A model generated the notes under the pieces. That model ran no database searches and was not told the origin of the DNA. It saw nothing but the letters and a program-made list of their open reading frames with translations. Made by a program: the position numbers and the translations under genes. A stretch of DNA of 64,000 nucleotides from Oncomelania hupensis (taxonomy: Eukaryota; Mollusca; Gastropoda; Littorinimorpha; Pomatiopsidae): the NCBI GenBank assembly GCA_036898135.1, contig CM072516.1:60270240-60334239 (forward strand), read 5' to 3'. This document shows, in pieces, positions 1 through 11,039 of this stretch (positions are counted from its first letter, which is position 1; the number at the start of each line of letters is the position of its first letter).

Positions 1-953
1 TTGCATCCATTTAGTGCACACGGCAAGAGTGATGGAAAGGTGTATGGCAACGGTGAGGTGAGAACGGCGCGCCAAATATGCAGGTAAGACGGATCGCAGT
101 TCAGTATCTGGACGTGGTAGAAAAGGAAGCTGCGACGATTCGCTAGCAGTCATTGTTGTATGTGATGGGACGTGTGTTCGTGTTATTTGTGCTAACGGCA
201 CTTTCTTGTGTTCTGAAGTTATTGCGTTTTTTAAAAAAATAGTTGAAGTTTTATTTTCAAAACAAAACAACATTAAAAAAAAATTAACCATAAAATAAAT
301 AAGTAAGTAAAGAAAGAAAGAAAGTGAAATAAATAAAATTTTAAAAAAAACACGGTCATAATCTGCAAGATAAAAAAGAAATTTTACTGTCTACGCCAAC
401 AAAAATTATGTTTGGGTGATCGAAAATGGTGTTCAACATGACTTCTTCGTTCACGGCAACTGTGAGAGGTTTAAGATAACTTGTGTGTGTGTGTGTGTTG
501 TTGTTGTTTCTTACAATAATAAACTATTCGTGGTGGGAAAGAAAAAAGAGGCAGACACCCGTATGTGAAGCTTTTATTGGGTAAGTAGACGCATTACATC
601 ATGATTAATTTTAGTTTTCCAAAGTACACAATGGAGCATTTGATGCGAACTAGTATGCATGTGACACGATTAGTGTTGGTACGCATTAATGGGCAGATTT
701 AAGAGTTTAAAAGATTGATTGGGCTAAGTCTAGATGAAACACGAACAAAACTTTCGTAATAGATATATTGTAATATAAAATCATATTGTATTTCGCTCAT
801 GAAAGTGAACGCTTCGTCGGGAAGAAGAGGAAGAAGAAGAAGAAAATAAAAAGAAAATAAAAAGAAAACGAAGAAGAAACAATTCATATGCACCTTTGTA
901 AACATCATCCAACACACCTTACTCGCAATACTGAAACTCTCACACACAAGGAG
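1..953. other. Intergenic, no gene seen
   Basis: AT-rich sequence with short simple repeats, for example a (GT)n/(GTT)n stretch around 484-507 and purine-rich GAAGAA runs near 820-880. The open frames here are low-complexity translations of these runs, and I see no recognisable domain. Confidence 0.6.
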
Positions 954-1026
954 CAGAAGAAGAAGAAGAAGAAGAAGAAGAAGAAGAAGAAGAAGAAGAA
1001 GAAGAAGAAGAAGAAGAAGAAGAAGA
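953..1026. repeat. (AAG)n microsatellite
   Basis: About 24 uninterrupted AAG/GAA units. The poly-Lys open frame across it is an artefact of the repeat. Confidence 0.95.
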
Positions 1027-1262
1027 ATCTTTTATATATATTAGTGCGATTTCCAATAAATATAATGAACCCAAAGCTCGTATTTCGAAATTTAACTTTT
1101 GTGTTTGTTTTTTTTAAATAACATAATCAAATTTTATAGTCTTTGTTTGTGTCAATGGAAAATGTGATTCTATGCCACCTGCGAGTCGCTCTGATGTGTA
1201 TGTGTGTATTTTTATTGACCTTTTTATTGAGCTGCGCGCATGTTCATTGCGTACAAGTGTGT

Positions 1263-1325
1263 TCAAGCCACGTCGGGAAGGGTTAGTAGGCCTACTTGGA
1301 TGGGTGACCACACTTGGAAGGCAAC
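1263..1325 (+). repeat. 5S-rRNA-like 3' half (5S pseudogene or SINE3 head)
   Basis: The segment contains GGTTAGTA, then TACTTGGATGGGTGACC at 1297-1313 and TTGGAAGGC. These match in order the conserved 3' half of eukaryotic 5S rRNA, including its internal control region. A short GGCC insertion splits the motif and the 5' half is not recognisable. It could be a 5S pseudogene or the head of a 5S-derived SINE, and it is not a functional rRNA gene. Confidence 0.5.
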
Positions 1326-2620
1326 CACCAAACGACAATAAAAAGATAGATTGACACATGCGCACGACACACCCCGGTCCACCAGATGTGACTGGGTACC
1401 TGGATCTGCATAGAGCCGTGGACATGTAAAGCAACGAAGGAGGGGAGATAGACACCGCACTCGTGAAGCCGGCCTAGAGAAAAGAGAAGTCCTAAACGCT
1501 TCCCCTCCAACGACAAAATCTTTACGGAGATCCCTTCCTTTCCTTTTTTTATTTTTTTTATTATTTTTTTACCTCTCATAATTCTAGAAAAACTGTAACA
1601 CGAAATGTATTTTGAGAGAGACACGTGTTTTTTCTTTTTCTTTAATCAGTCAAAAGTTTCACTTTTCGTAGAAGAGAATAAACGAATAGTTTTAATCTAG
1701 TATTACACATGCATTGATCGTGATTAATTTCGTGATGCTTAACGCTAACGATTACATTCATTAAAAAGTGCATCTGGGGTCGAGATCTAAGTGCGCGCAA
1801 AATTTTTTTGTCTAATTCACCCGAATTCGGTATGTTTATAGAGGTTAACGTCTAGATGTGCCCGATGTAAACCCGTTTGCCACTATCATCGACACGCCCA
1901 GCGTATTAAGAAATAGTCTTAAAAACCGTTTAGAAGCTTCACAGGTGCTTGCCTTTAAAAGAAGGGGGAACAAAAATAGCCGATGTAAATATTGCGTTGT
2001 TAAGTGCGCTGACATCATCGGCCAAGACAACGAGTGAGCTATAGTATACTGGACTACACTGTCAAGGGAGATGGTTATTATCAGGACCTGTACCTGTGCG
2101 TATAATAATGCATTGCAGACAACATGACATTCTGTAAGTAGCATGCATGGGGACCAAGTCACGTCAGCAAATCAGATTTTACAACAAGAGAGGGTTTATT
2201 TGTATTTTTTCCCAGCGTGACTGATTTGGGTGTTGATGGAAAGGCTATTGATGACGTTACCCTCCACATTTACATTCACGCTCACACGGTATGAACTCTG
2301 GTCTTCACCCCCCCCCCCCCCTTCCCACTGTCTCTTCCCTCTCCCTCCACACATACACATACTCCACCTCCTCTTCCTCCACCTTTTACCTTTTGCCGTC
2401 CGTAACTGCATTCTATTGGTAGTTGTGTACGTTAGGGCACTTCCGTGAAAGGATGTTTCACGAAATGTGCCAGGCTGACAATGAAGCATGATCGTTGCTT
2501 TGCTGTAGTCCTTCATTTTGAAGTGTCGCATAATTCACCTCTGCAGCGCCGTTCTCCTTCCGACGAAGAGTCTCTCTCTCTCTCGGATTTAAACATAATT
2601 TTTATTCAAGAAAGCAAATA
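1326..2620. other. Intergenic, no gene seen
   Basis: No open frame has a recognisable motif. A C-rich run near 2308-2322 and pyrimidine-rich sequence lie around 2300-2400. I see nothing further that can be supported. Confidence 0.5.
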
Positions 2621-2845
2621 TACTACTCAAAATAATACAAGGGCCACTTGGACATATGGGTCTCTATTTAAATCAGAAACAAGAATTCAATTTATTAGTT
2701 CATCATATTTTATTGCAATCATTTCTGCATCAATAACAAAAAAAGATTTTAGACATCAGTCGCTTAAAATTCGAGTAAATTCAATTTAACTGGACATACT
2801 CCTCATTTACACAATCAAAACTTTAGAAACCAAAAATCTATAGAG

Positions 2846-3178
2846 TCAGTATCGGGTGTGGCCACCGTTCACATCAATGCAGTCTTGGCATCGTTGTCTC
2901 ATCGACCGTATCAGGTTATGGAGGATGTTTCCTGGGATGGCCAACCACTCTTGCTGGAGAACTTGGGCTAGAACTTTAAGGTTAGCTCCTGGAGGGAGGT
3001 TTGCCCGTGTCTGTTGACTCAAGACATCCCCCAGATGTTCTATGGGGTTCAAATCGGGTGATCGAGCCGGCCAATCCATCCTTATGACGTGCTGTTGCTG
3101 CAGGAAGTCATTGACGATACGCGCTCGGTGGGGTCTGGCATTATCGTCCTGTAGTATGGCACCTCCTCCAATGGCCAG
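2846..3178 (-). pseudogene. Tc1-type transposase, C-terminal part
   Basis: Continuation of the transposase beyond the nested insertion. It carries the second catalytic Asp (ILQDDNARPH) and the DLNPIEH motif with the catalytic Glu. There are 34 residues between Asp and Glu, so this is the DD34E signature of the Tc1 family. The usual W after PIEH is G here (HLGD), a further sign of decay. The frame ends at 2846. Confidence 0.9.
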
Positions 3179-3308
3179 TTCAATTCAATTCAATTCAATA
3201 ATTTTATTTAACGTCTATTCACAGTTTGTGATATTAGACCATACACGCAAGCATACACACAATCACACGCAAAATGCAAAAAGCACATCCAAGGATCAGA
3301 CAAAATAA

Positions 3309-4080
3309 TCACAAAAATTTGCTCACTGGAGACTGGCTAATAATTTGTGCTATGGTAATAATTGTTGGATACTGCAACAGTTCAACAGTGGAATGTTCAC
3401 TTGTTTTAATATTTTTGTTTAAATATTGTGAAGTTAATATGGGGCAAGTTTTTAACAGATGTTCAACGGAAATTGGTTGAGAACATGGACACATAGCATC
3501 AGCTAAAAATTTAGTATTCCATGAGTTGACTCTTAGCTTATTGATTATTCTACACAAGTTTCTAGAACATGAGTAATGATCTATTCCAGTACTTTGTGAT
3601 AAGGTGGAGTACATTGATCTTTCTACCAACGAAATGAGTTCTGATGCAGATGGTCTAACAATGTTGTTGTCACTTACAGAGAATGACCCTTCCTTTGCTA
3701 AAGTATCCACAACTTCATTAAAATAAATGCCACAATGTGAAGGAACCCAACAAAAAGAAATTCCTACACCATTTGACATAATAGCATGAATTAATAATCT
3801 AATATCGAAAATAATGTCTGATCTAGTTTTACAATACCAATTTTGAAGGGCTTTGAGAACAGCTTTAGAATCAACACATAAAACTATGTTATAAAAGGCA
3901 ATAGAGGTGTTGCTAATAGTGTCCAAAGCCATTAAAATGGCACACAATTCTGCTGTGAAAATTGATACATTCTTACCAACATAAAACGATTTTTTTAATT
4001 TTTAGATCAGGAATGGTAAAACCGGCACCAGCAAGTAAAGTTTCAGACACAGATCCGTCTGTATAAATTTTTAAATGATT
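3309..4080 (-). pseudogene. RNase H domain and Cys/His tail of the same LINE (frameshifted)
   Basis: The first RNase H catalytic motif, IYTDGS, is readable near 4060. A frame change near 3960 leads into AELCAI-like sequence, then LCVDSKAVLKAL and FCWVPSHCGI, which are the usual order of RNase H motifs. A C-terminal CPCSQP...HLL...CP cluster near 3490 resembles the zinc-knuckle-like tail of I-group elements. The frameshift shows it is a relic. Confidence 0.75.
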
Positions 4081-4188
4081 ACCATACGTTCTTTCCAAAT
4101 GTTCTCGAACCTCAGCTGTTAAGACATTTACATTTTCACCTTTCTTAACCGAGGTATAATCAATATGAAAATTAGCACTTAAATGTTC

Positions 4189-4662
4189 TCATTGTGGGAT
4201 TTTCAGTACACTTGGTAAAACAGGAATATCAGAAATGTCAATGTTGCACTTGTCTAAAATGGCACTAACATAGTTTTTAATGGGTTGTAGATACGGTATA
4301 GATTTTGCTCGGTTTGGATAATCTACATTGCTGTCGACAAAAATCTCATCATGAACAGAATTAGGAACGGCCAAACTCTGTATAACATATCTAGCAGCAC
4401 TTAATTTTTGATTTTCTATAAAAGAGAGTTGACGAGCTTCCCTATATGATTTTAGTGTATTAGAGTGTACAGGTACACCTAAGGCTAATTTAAATGCTCT
4501 GCTATCTAAGCTTTGTATTTTCCTTAACAATGTTGCTGGAGCTGAAAAATACACTTCCTGACCGTATGTGAGTACCGATCTAACCAACGACATTGCTAAG
4601 TGAATTAATGTATATGTATCTTGACTCCATGGCTGAAAACATAACAATTTTAGAAAATTCAA
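4189..4662 (-). pseudogene. Reverse transcriptase C-terminal fragment (I-group LINE)
   Basis: 157 residues resemble the thumb/connection region of non-LTR reverse transcriptases (MSLVRSVLTYGQEVYFSA followed by LRKIQSLDSRAFKLALG). The catalytic palm motifs are absent because the element is 5'-truncated. It continues downstream into the RNase H region after frame changes. Confidence 0.7.
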
Positions 4663-4714
4663 TCTTTTGGATGCTTTCTTGATTAAATATTGTATATGGC
4701 AATTCCAGCTTAAT

Positions 4715-5420
4715 TTAAATCAGCAGAGCTGGGAGAACTCTAGGTTGTAGGACGTCATCTCTGTAGCCAATACCGTTTAAGTTGCCATGAATTTGGAGCA
4801 GGGGTGTTCTGAAGTTTAATGCGAAGCCACCCCACATCATGACAGATCCACCACCAAAGCGGTCATGCTCGCGCACCGTCGCATCAGCAAAACACTCCCG
4901 TGGACGCCTCCAAACATTCACTCGACGGTCGTTGAAAGACCAGGAGAACCGAGACTCGTCTGTAAAGAGCACCTTTGACCAATGTTGCCTAGTCCACACC
5001 AAATGACGCATAGCCCAGGCCGAACGCGCTGCACGGTGAGCTGGGGTGAGCAAAGGCCGTACTGCTGGTCGTCTTGATCGCAGGTTTGCCTCGTGTAGAC
5101 GGTTGCGAATTGTCTAGTTGCTGACGTTAACATTGCTAGCTGCGTGAAGCTGTCTTCTGATGGAGTTTGCTGTAACGGACCTCATCCTCAGAGCTGACAG
5201 GGTGATGAAATGGTCTTGTCTTGCAGTGGTAACGCGGGGGCGTTCCGGACCTTCTTGGTTCTTGGATGCTTCCAGTGTTGTTAAAGCGCTCCCGCAGCCT
5301 TTGGACAACGGAGTGGGACACTCCCAGCCGCCTGCCAACTTCTCTCACTCCCATTCCTTCCTGAAGCCATGCAATAGCTCTGCCTCTATCCGCATCAGTC
5401 AATCGTCGCCTTGGGGGCAT
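4715..5420 (-). pseudogene. Tc1-type transposase, N-terminal and central part (broken)
   Basis: The protein begins at 5420 with a paired-like helix-turn-helix (GVREVGRRLGVSHSVVQRL), which in this family binds the terminal repeats. The frame shifts near 5135-5150. It resumes in 5053-4715 with the first catalytic Asp in VLFTDESRFS and the GGGSVMMWGG block typical of Tc1 transposases. It then runs into the inserted retroelement at 4720. The frameshift and insertion make it inactive. The remainder lies at 2846-3178. Confidence 0.88.
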
Positions 5421-5782
5421 GGTTAGAAAAGCAGCAAAAGCGCTGCCATTTATACCCAGAAAAAAGCGGCTATTGTTGAACTGAACTCAGAAAATGCAAG
5501 CCTTTCGCGTGCAAATCACTTTTTTATGTTGAAAATTTTGCTTTATTAGCAAGACAACAGTAAATTAGGGTCATTTTTTGTAAAAATTGGGTTTGTTTTT
5601 CAACTCAGTGCAGAAAGTTCAAAACTCACACATGTGATTACTTGTCAGAATAAGATTGTTTTGAATGTTACTGTACAGGATAAGTTTTGAAATAAGCAAT
5701 ATAAGCGATATTATTGATAGCAGCAAAAAATAATTAAACTACATGAAATAAGAGAGTGGCCCTTCAATTATTTTGAGTAGTA

Positions 5783-6186
5783 TATATCTCCTCTTTTACC
5801 CCACTCTCACCCTTACTCTTCCTCTCTTCTCTCCCTCTTTCTGAGGCGGCTTCTGTCCACTTGCCATTGTGCCACGCCAAAATACTTTCACAGCTCTCAC
5901 TAGCTGCGACTGCTTCAATCTCTATGTTCATTAAAAAAAAAAAAAAACTTCACCTTGGGCTGTCTGTTTAACAGTCAAAGAAAAAATTGCGAAAGGTGAG
6001 TAGGATGACTGATTTGCATTTGCATTATTTTGTAATCAACTTCGCCCTGGGCTAATGTCAACCCATACACATTAGGTGCATGAAAGTCTCCATGAGGTTT
6101 TGTTTACAAGTTTTACAAAAATATATATTTGGCTGCATGGGTATGGTGAAAGAAATGCAAGAGGTTTGCCTTCACGTGTTCATGAT
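5783..6186. other. Intergenic, no gene seen
   Basis: Low-complexity pyrimidine-rich and poly-A sequence (5933-5947). No supported feature. Confidence 0.5.
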
Positions 6187-6793
6187 GTTATATCCTATCC
6201 TATCCTATCCTATCCTATCCTATCCTATCCAGTAACTCGAAAGTCATTGGGGCACCACAGATGATCGTTTAACCAGCATACTCCATTAATCTCTGTCCTC
6301 AGCAACACTCATGGCTTCGCTCAGCTTCAAGCTAGTCCATTCTCGAATGTTGTCCTCCCACCTCTTTTTTTGTCTCCCTCTTCTTCTGCCTCTTTGCACC
6401 GTGCCTTGTAGGATGGTCTTTGCAAGGCCTGATACTCTCAGTGACGTGGTCATACCATCGGAGTTTCCGTTTCTTCATCACTGTGAGCAGGTCATCGTGT
6501 TGTCCAATGGCTTGTGTGATGGTCTGTCGGACTTCGTCGTTGGTGATGTGCTGGGTACAGGAAATGCCCAGAAGTCTTCTGTAGCACCTCGTCTCTATGC
6601 TTTGTATTCTTCGTTGTATATCTGCTGTGAGGGTCCATGTTTCGCAAGCCTATAGGAAGATGAAGATGACAAAAGAGGACCTTGGAACGTAGACTGGTGG
6701 TTCTGTCTTTCCAAATGGGTTTCAAACTTGTCAGGTCCGCAGTTGTTTGTGCGATCCTGGAGAGGATTTCCTGTCGGGACCCATTGTCTGACA
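6187..6793 (-). mobile_element. RTE-like non-LTR retrotransposon, 3' fragment (copy A)
   Basis: Homologous to the copies at 34430-36252 and 41472-44222. The minus strand encodes the end of the RT protein, with many frame breaks, and finishes in a (GGATA)n pentamer tail, seen on the plus strand as seven to eight TATCC units at 6188-6230. It is 5'-truncated at about 6793, where homology stops in the motif GACCCATTGTCTGA. Confidence 0.85.
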
Positions 6794-7632
6794 CACGCAA
6801 TTGCACACCAATCTAGTAGATGATTGGGCGAAAATTCACACGCTAACCTGCGCAAGCGCAAATGCACACGCAATTGCACACGCAATTGCACGCGCATTTA
6901 GTAGTTGATTGGTCAAAACTTACACGCCAAACTGCGCAAACGCAATTGCACGCCAAACTGCACGCCGGGTGTTAATGAAAAGTAATGACAAAACATGGGG
7001 CCGGGTAGCTCAGTTGGTAAGAGCGTCTTGCTAGTAACCGAAAGGTCGCTGGTTCGAATCCCGGATTGGTCAACGTGTGATCATATTATTTTCCCCTTTA
7101 CCAACAACTGGCCCGCTGGTGTCAGTATAAATCGGTCCAGTAGTCACCTATATGCGAAAGTGTCGTGTGACTATAATCTACAAACAACAACAAAACAAGG
7201 AATTGATAAAGCATCGGAAAACGCGTGTAACTATCGTAAGCTTTGCACAGGGGCCATATTGAAGACCGTTGTACGCGCGATGTAAGATCATTGTCATATT
7301 ATTTATAGGCAAAACAAAGGGAAAGGGAGTGTTGGATGCAGAGGAAGTCATGGGTGGCGAGGGTTACATTGTAAATTAGTTGTCAATATACATTACGTTA
7401 TTTTGGTACATAGAACGTATTTCCGGACATTTCCAATTTCTAGTTTAAATGTGACTCGTAGCTAAATGCGCGTGCAATTGCGCGTGCAGTTACATGTGCA
7501 ATTGCGTGTGCATTTGCGCTTGCGCAGTTTGGCGTGAAAGTTTTCGACCAATCAGCTACCAAATGGGCGTGTAATTGCGTAATTGCATGTGCATTTTCAC
7601 GTGCAATTGCACGCGCATTTGACGCTTTCCGC
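6787..7632. repeat. GC-rich inverted-repeat element (GCAATTGCACGC arms)
   Basis: Arms at 6787-6972 and 7455-7632 are inverted copies of sequence built from GCAATTGCACGC/CGCATTTAG units plus a shared core (TGATTGGTC, then CGCCAAACTGCGCAA). They flank about 480 bp containing a tRNA-like segment. The arrangement suggests a foldback or MITE-type element. No transposase is present and exact ends are unclear because other elements are inserted on both sides. Confidence 0.55.
6996..7073 (+). repeat. tRNA-like SINE head (degenerate, Thr-AGT-like)
   Basis: TAGCTCAGTTGGTAAGAGC resembles an A box/D arm and GGTTCGAATCC a B box. The anticodon loop reads CTAGTAA, but the anticodon and T stems are poorly paired and the acceptor ends do not match. 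It is therefore more likely the RNA polymerase III promoter head of a SINE than a working tRNA. Confidence 0.55.
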
Positions 7633-7639
7633 GTTCCAT

Positions 7640-8219
7640 TACATAACATTACATTATTATTGCTTTAGGTCCAGCGGACTCTTCCGAGCCAAATCAGGAC
7701 CGGACAACCCCTGATCCGCATCAAAGATCTGCTGAAACAACCCTAGTGGTAAAACCGAAAGCTCCCCACCAGCCAGTCACTTTACAATAAAGACATCCCA
7801 CGCAGGGGACGGCTGAGGCTTCACCCCAACTTATCGAACCCCCGTTTACAAAAACAAAATAGAATACAAACATCATTATAAATTATCAACAAAACACATA
7901 CATATAAAATGCCTACATTGCTAAATAATAACATCATAGGAAGCCCTAGTGACCACCTGGCAGAAAGCGTCCAATATTCCCAAGCTGATCCAACAGACCT
8001 CATACACAAATAAGGAGTCTTGTCCCGGAAGAGTTTTCTAGAAAAAAGGTAGGAGACTGGTCTAGCGAAGAAGACGATAGTATAGCAGATTGATAGAACA
8101 GAGCAGGAATGAGAAAGAGCAAATGAGAAAGACAGCGACAGTGGGAATTAAAAGCACTAAATTTCCAGAAAGTGGGGATACTATTTATACTGAAACCCCC
8201 GGCACCCCAACGGGGGTTC
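7640..8219 (-). mobile_element. 5'-hairpin retroposon, full-length copy 1
   Basis: A 580-bp copy flanked by an 11-bp target duplication, CCGCGTTCCAT (7629-7639 and 8220-8230), which shows retrotransposition. On the minus strand it starts with a CCCCCGTTGGGGTGCCGGGGG hairpin followed by GTATAAATAG. It ends in TCCGCTGGACCTAAAGCAA plus a short TAATG-like tail. I see no tRNA, 7SL or 5S head and no long open frame, so it is non-autonomous. Further copies lie near 16.97, 18.44, 26.5, 28.5, 36.86, 47.4 and 48.6 kb. Confidence 0.85.
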
Positions 8220-8230
8220 CCGCGTTCCAT

Positions 8231-8794
8231 AATACGTTTATAAACGCAGCGAAAAGTTTTGGGAAAATGTCATGAAGCGGTTGGTTAGCTGACTCCTTGG
8301 CTAATCATCGGTTTGAGAGGAAGCGTGCTCGTGATCTACAGTCACGAGTTGACTGTCTCAGGGCACTTTGTTATATTTCAATCTGTGAACTAAATATCTA
8401 GATTTGTATTGCTAGTTTTTAAATGGTCAGCCGTTATAGAAGCCGTTTCTGACTAGGATAAAGAATTTGTGAGTGCGCTGCGAATGTTTCGAAGGCAAAA
8501 GAACGTTACTTTAGGCGTAAGACTCTTTGCTGATGCTATTCACACTTTTCTGCTATCCTATGCACCAACGGGAATCCCCTCAATGAAACATGCTTCCGGT
8601 TTCTTTCTCCGCGTGTTTTAGTGAGTTATTTCCAAATATTCAAGAATAATAACATGTGTCACTGGCCACCAGTATCGTACCCTCACTTTTTTTTTTGCTG
8701 CAGTTTATTATCCCTTTCTATCGCCAGTGGCGCGCCTAAACCCTACCTACCTAACATTATTTGTGAATTTTTGAAAAATATTCGAAAAAACATA
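8231..8794. other. Intergenic, no gene seen
   Basis: Unique-looking sequence without recognisable coding motifs. Confidence 0.45.
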
Positions 8795-8905
8795 ACGCCC
8801 AGATGCTGGCTCGAACCCACACCTGTCAGGCGCCATTGGTTTCTGACTTGTGGACAAGGCAAGTTAGTTCCGCCTTAGCCCACTTGGCCACAACGCTCTC
8901 CTAGC
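8795..8905 (-). repeat. tRNA-derived SINE head (Leu-like), minus strand
   Basis: The reverse complement reads GTGGCCAAGTGGGCTAAGGCGG (A-box-like) and, about 70 bases later, GTGGGTTCGAGCC (B box). The long interval resembles a type II tRNA. A second copy lies at 57393-57495 and is about 85% identical by eye. Two degenerate copies of one family are better read as SINEs than as tRNA genes. Confidence 0.55.
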
Positions 8906-10579
8906 ATAGTCAACTACTTCGTGTTTTGTGAAGGTTGCGACGGCGAAGCTATGGAAAACTACAAGAGTCTTCAGGTCCTGTTTCACTTTCTGTCGATGAT
9001 CGACGCACCTCGGAAGTCGCCACAAATACAGGCCTCTACGATTGTTTTTAGCATCCTTTCACTGAGCATGTACTTCCTCCACCGTTTTTATACTTATCCC
9101 ACTCGTTTTCTGGCTCTAACAATCGTCGTTTTCGGCAATTTGCCATAGTTAAAAGTCACGCATCAAGCTTTGATAAAAGCAAAACAAGCCAAACCGGAAC
9201 TTGGTTTCATAGTAACCTCGTTTTAATTTATAATGGCGATACCCACGAGTTTTTATGAGAGGTGCCGGAAAGTTGTGAATTCAAGTTGAGATTAAAACAA
9301 CTTAAAGTTGTAACTGTATATCAAGTGTGATTTTTAAAATTAACCTGGCCTCACACTTTTACACTTTTACATTCGATATTATAATTATGGAAAACCTAAT
9401 AATAATCCAAATAACTGCGATGAAAGCTCTCCGCGGGTGTGTTAGCAACTGATAAAGAGATTGGGATCCATGATAACCTCAAGACGGGAGTCTAGACAAG
9501 AGATCCTCGATACAGTCTTCAAACGTCACTCAGTACCACGTACACTTCCTTTCTCTCATTTGGTTAATTCAAAACAACTCCTTGGAGCATATGTTCTTCC
9601 CGCATGAATGCATTTTTATCTGTGTGCTCGAGCGCCTCTATCCTACAGAAGCCATTTACTGCTGTAGCAGACGACCTTTTTAGACGCTCGGACACGATGT
9701 TCAGATTCAGTGTTTGCAGATATTACACGTAAAAATGCGTGTAAATATATAAGCAAGCATCGTGACTTTGACTTCTTTTTTTTTTTCGCCCACATCTTTA
9801 TCTCCAGCTGAGGCGAACTACGTGTTACGTGGCTGAAATGTCTTTATAAAAGTCGTTTTTTTCCAAAGAAAGATTCAGGAAGTATGAATGAAAGAATTGA
9901 AATTTTATTTAAAGGCTTTTCACATCTCAGTGATTTGAAACTTAAACAAATTTAATTCAAATAACAATAAATATAAACATATTTTTACAGAATAAATACA
10001 CACAAAACAACAACAACAACAACAACTATAATGCATAAAAACTGTCCTATTTCAGATTTAAATATTATTTTAACTGTATCATAGATATGCGATCATCATC
10101 ATAACAATGAATTCTTTTTAACATATTGAAGATTATTCTCCTTATATACATGTGTCAATACTGGGTATTCTGAATAAATATTATATTTAACGGATATTTT
10201 CACATCAACTCATATACATCGAACACCATGGACATATTTAGTCCTCCCAAAGTTCAGTCTTAATCTATGTATGACGTATGTCGTATTTTTGCATGTGTCA
10301 TTTGTAATTTGAAACCTCTAAATCTATATTATGTAAGACGTTTGGAGCTTCCCTGTGAGGGACAACCGTGCTTTTAAAAAATGAAATAAATTATTATTTG
10401 TATTTGTTAATAAACAATACTGCCAATATGTCGTGAGCACGATCTATGAATTTTATTATAAAAGGATATCAGAAAGTAGACTAATACAAAGATGCCTTTG
10501 TTGTGATGTGGATCCTATAAATGAGCGCAGTGAATGCAACGATTATAATTCCGATTATCCACTATAAAAGTTTGTGTTC
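8906..10579. other. Intergenic, no gene seen
   Basis: AT-rich sequence with no recognisable open frame. A small (CAA)n run lies at 10008-10024. Confidence 0.5.
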
Positions 10580-10672
10580 CGACACAGGGAAAGGATGGAG
10601 TACGCTGGTTAAACGATCATCTGTGGTGCCCCTACGACCTCCAAGTTATGGGATAGGATAGGATAGGATAGG
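10580..10672 (+). mobile_element. RTE-like 3' terminal fragment (copy B)
   Basis: Only the last 90 bp or so of the family is present: the segment GGATGGAGTACGCTGGTTAAACG through ATCTGTGGTGCCCC, and then the (GGATA)n tail at 10650-10670. It is the same 3' end as copies A, C and D. Confidence 0.85.
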
Positions 10673-11039
10673 TTCCGACATCGATCAAATAGTGTGGAGC
10701 AAAAAGAAGAAATTATAACAATCATAATCAGTGACTAATGATCTGAAATATTTCATTCAATTCAATTTTATTCAGCATCTTTCCACTATAGGGGTTTCGT
10801 CGAACAATTAAAAAAAATTACTAAACAAAACAAAGAAATAGCAAAGAGAAAAAAGAGAGCAGAAAAAAGAAAGACAAAGTATCACAATGTGCAAAGCAGA
10901 GTTTGCGTTCACACTATTTTGTACAATAACATAATTAATTTGGAGGAAAGTAAAGTACTGTACTTAAGCGCGTACATCTTTTTAAAACAATTGTAGTGAA
11001 AGTGAAACATGGAATTAATTCCCTTTATAAAATATTTAT

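Larger units (their letters stand above)
3179..4720 (-). mobile_element. 5'-truncated non-LTR retrotransposon (I/Jockey-group, RNase H-bearing) inside Tc1
   Basis: This minus-strand copy has a 3' tail of short TTGAA repeats at 3179-3199 and no 5' end. It interrupts the Tc1 transposase codons precisely, with CAG on both sides (3176-3178 and 4721-4723) as a possible 3-bp target duplication. It retains the end of the reverse transcriptase and an RNase H domain with a C-terminal Cys/His motif, the arrangement of the I-group of LINEs. Truncation and a frameshift make it dead. Confidence 0.8.
2623..5780 (-). mobile_element. Tc1-type DNA transposon, disrupted by a nested retroelement
   Basis: Terminal inverted repeats start CTACTCAAAATAAT and run into AAGGGCCACT, at 2623-2648 and 5754-5780. 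Both ends are flanked by TA (2621-2622 and 5781-5782), the Tc1/mariner target duplication. The interior carries a transposase gene on the minus strand, cut in two by an insertion at 3179-4720. Without that insertion the element would be about 1.6 kb, the usual Tc1 size. Confidence 0.9.

Noticed and set aside
6996..7073. Functional tRNA-Thr gene
   Set aside because: Anticodon and T stems pair poorly and the acceptor ends do not match, so a SINE head is more likely.
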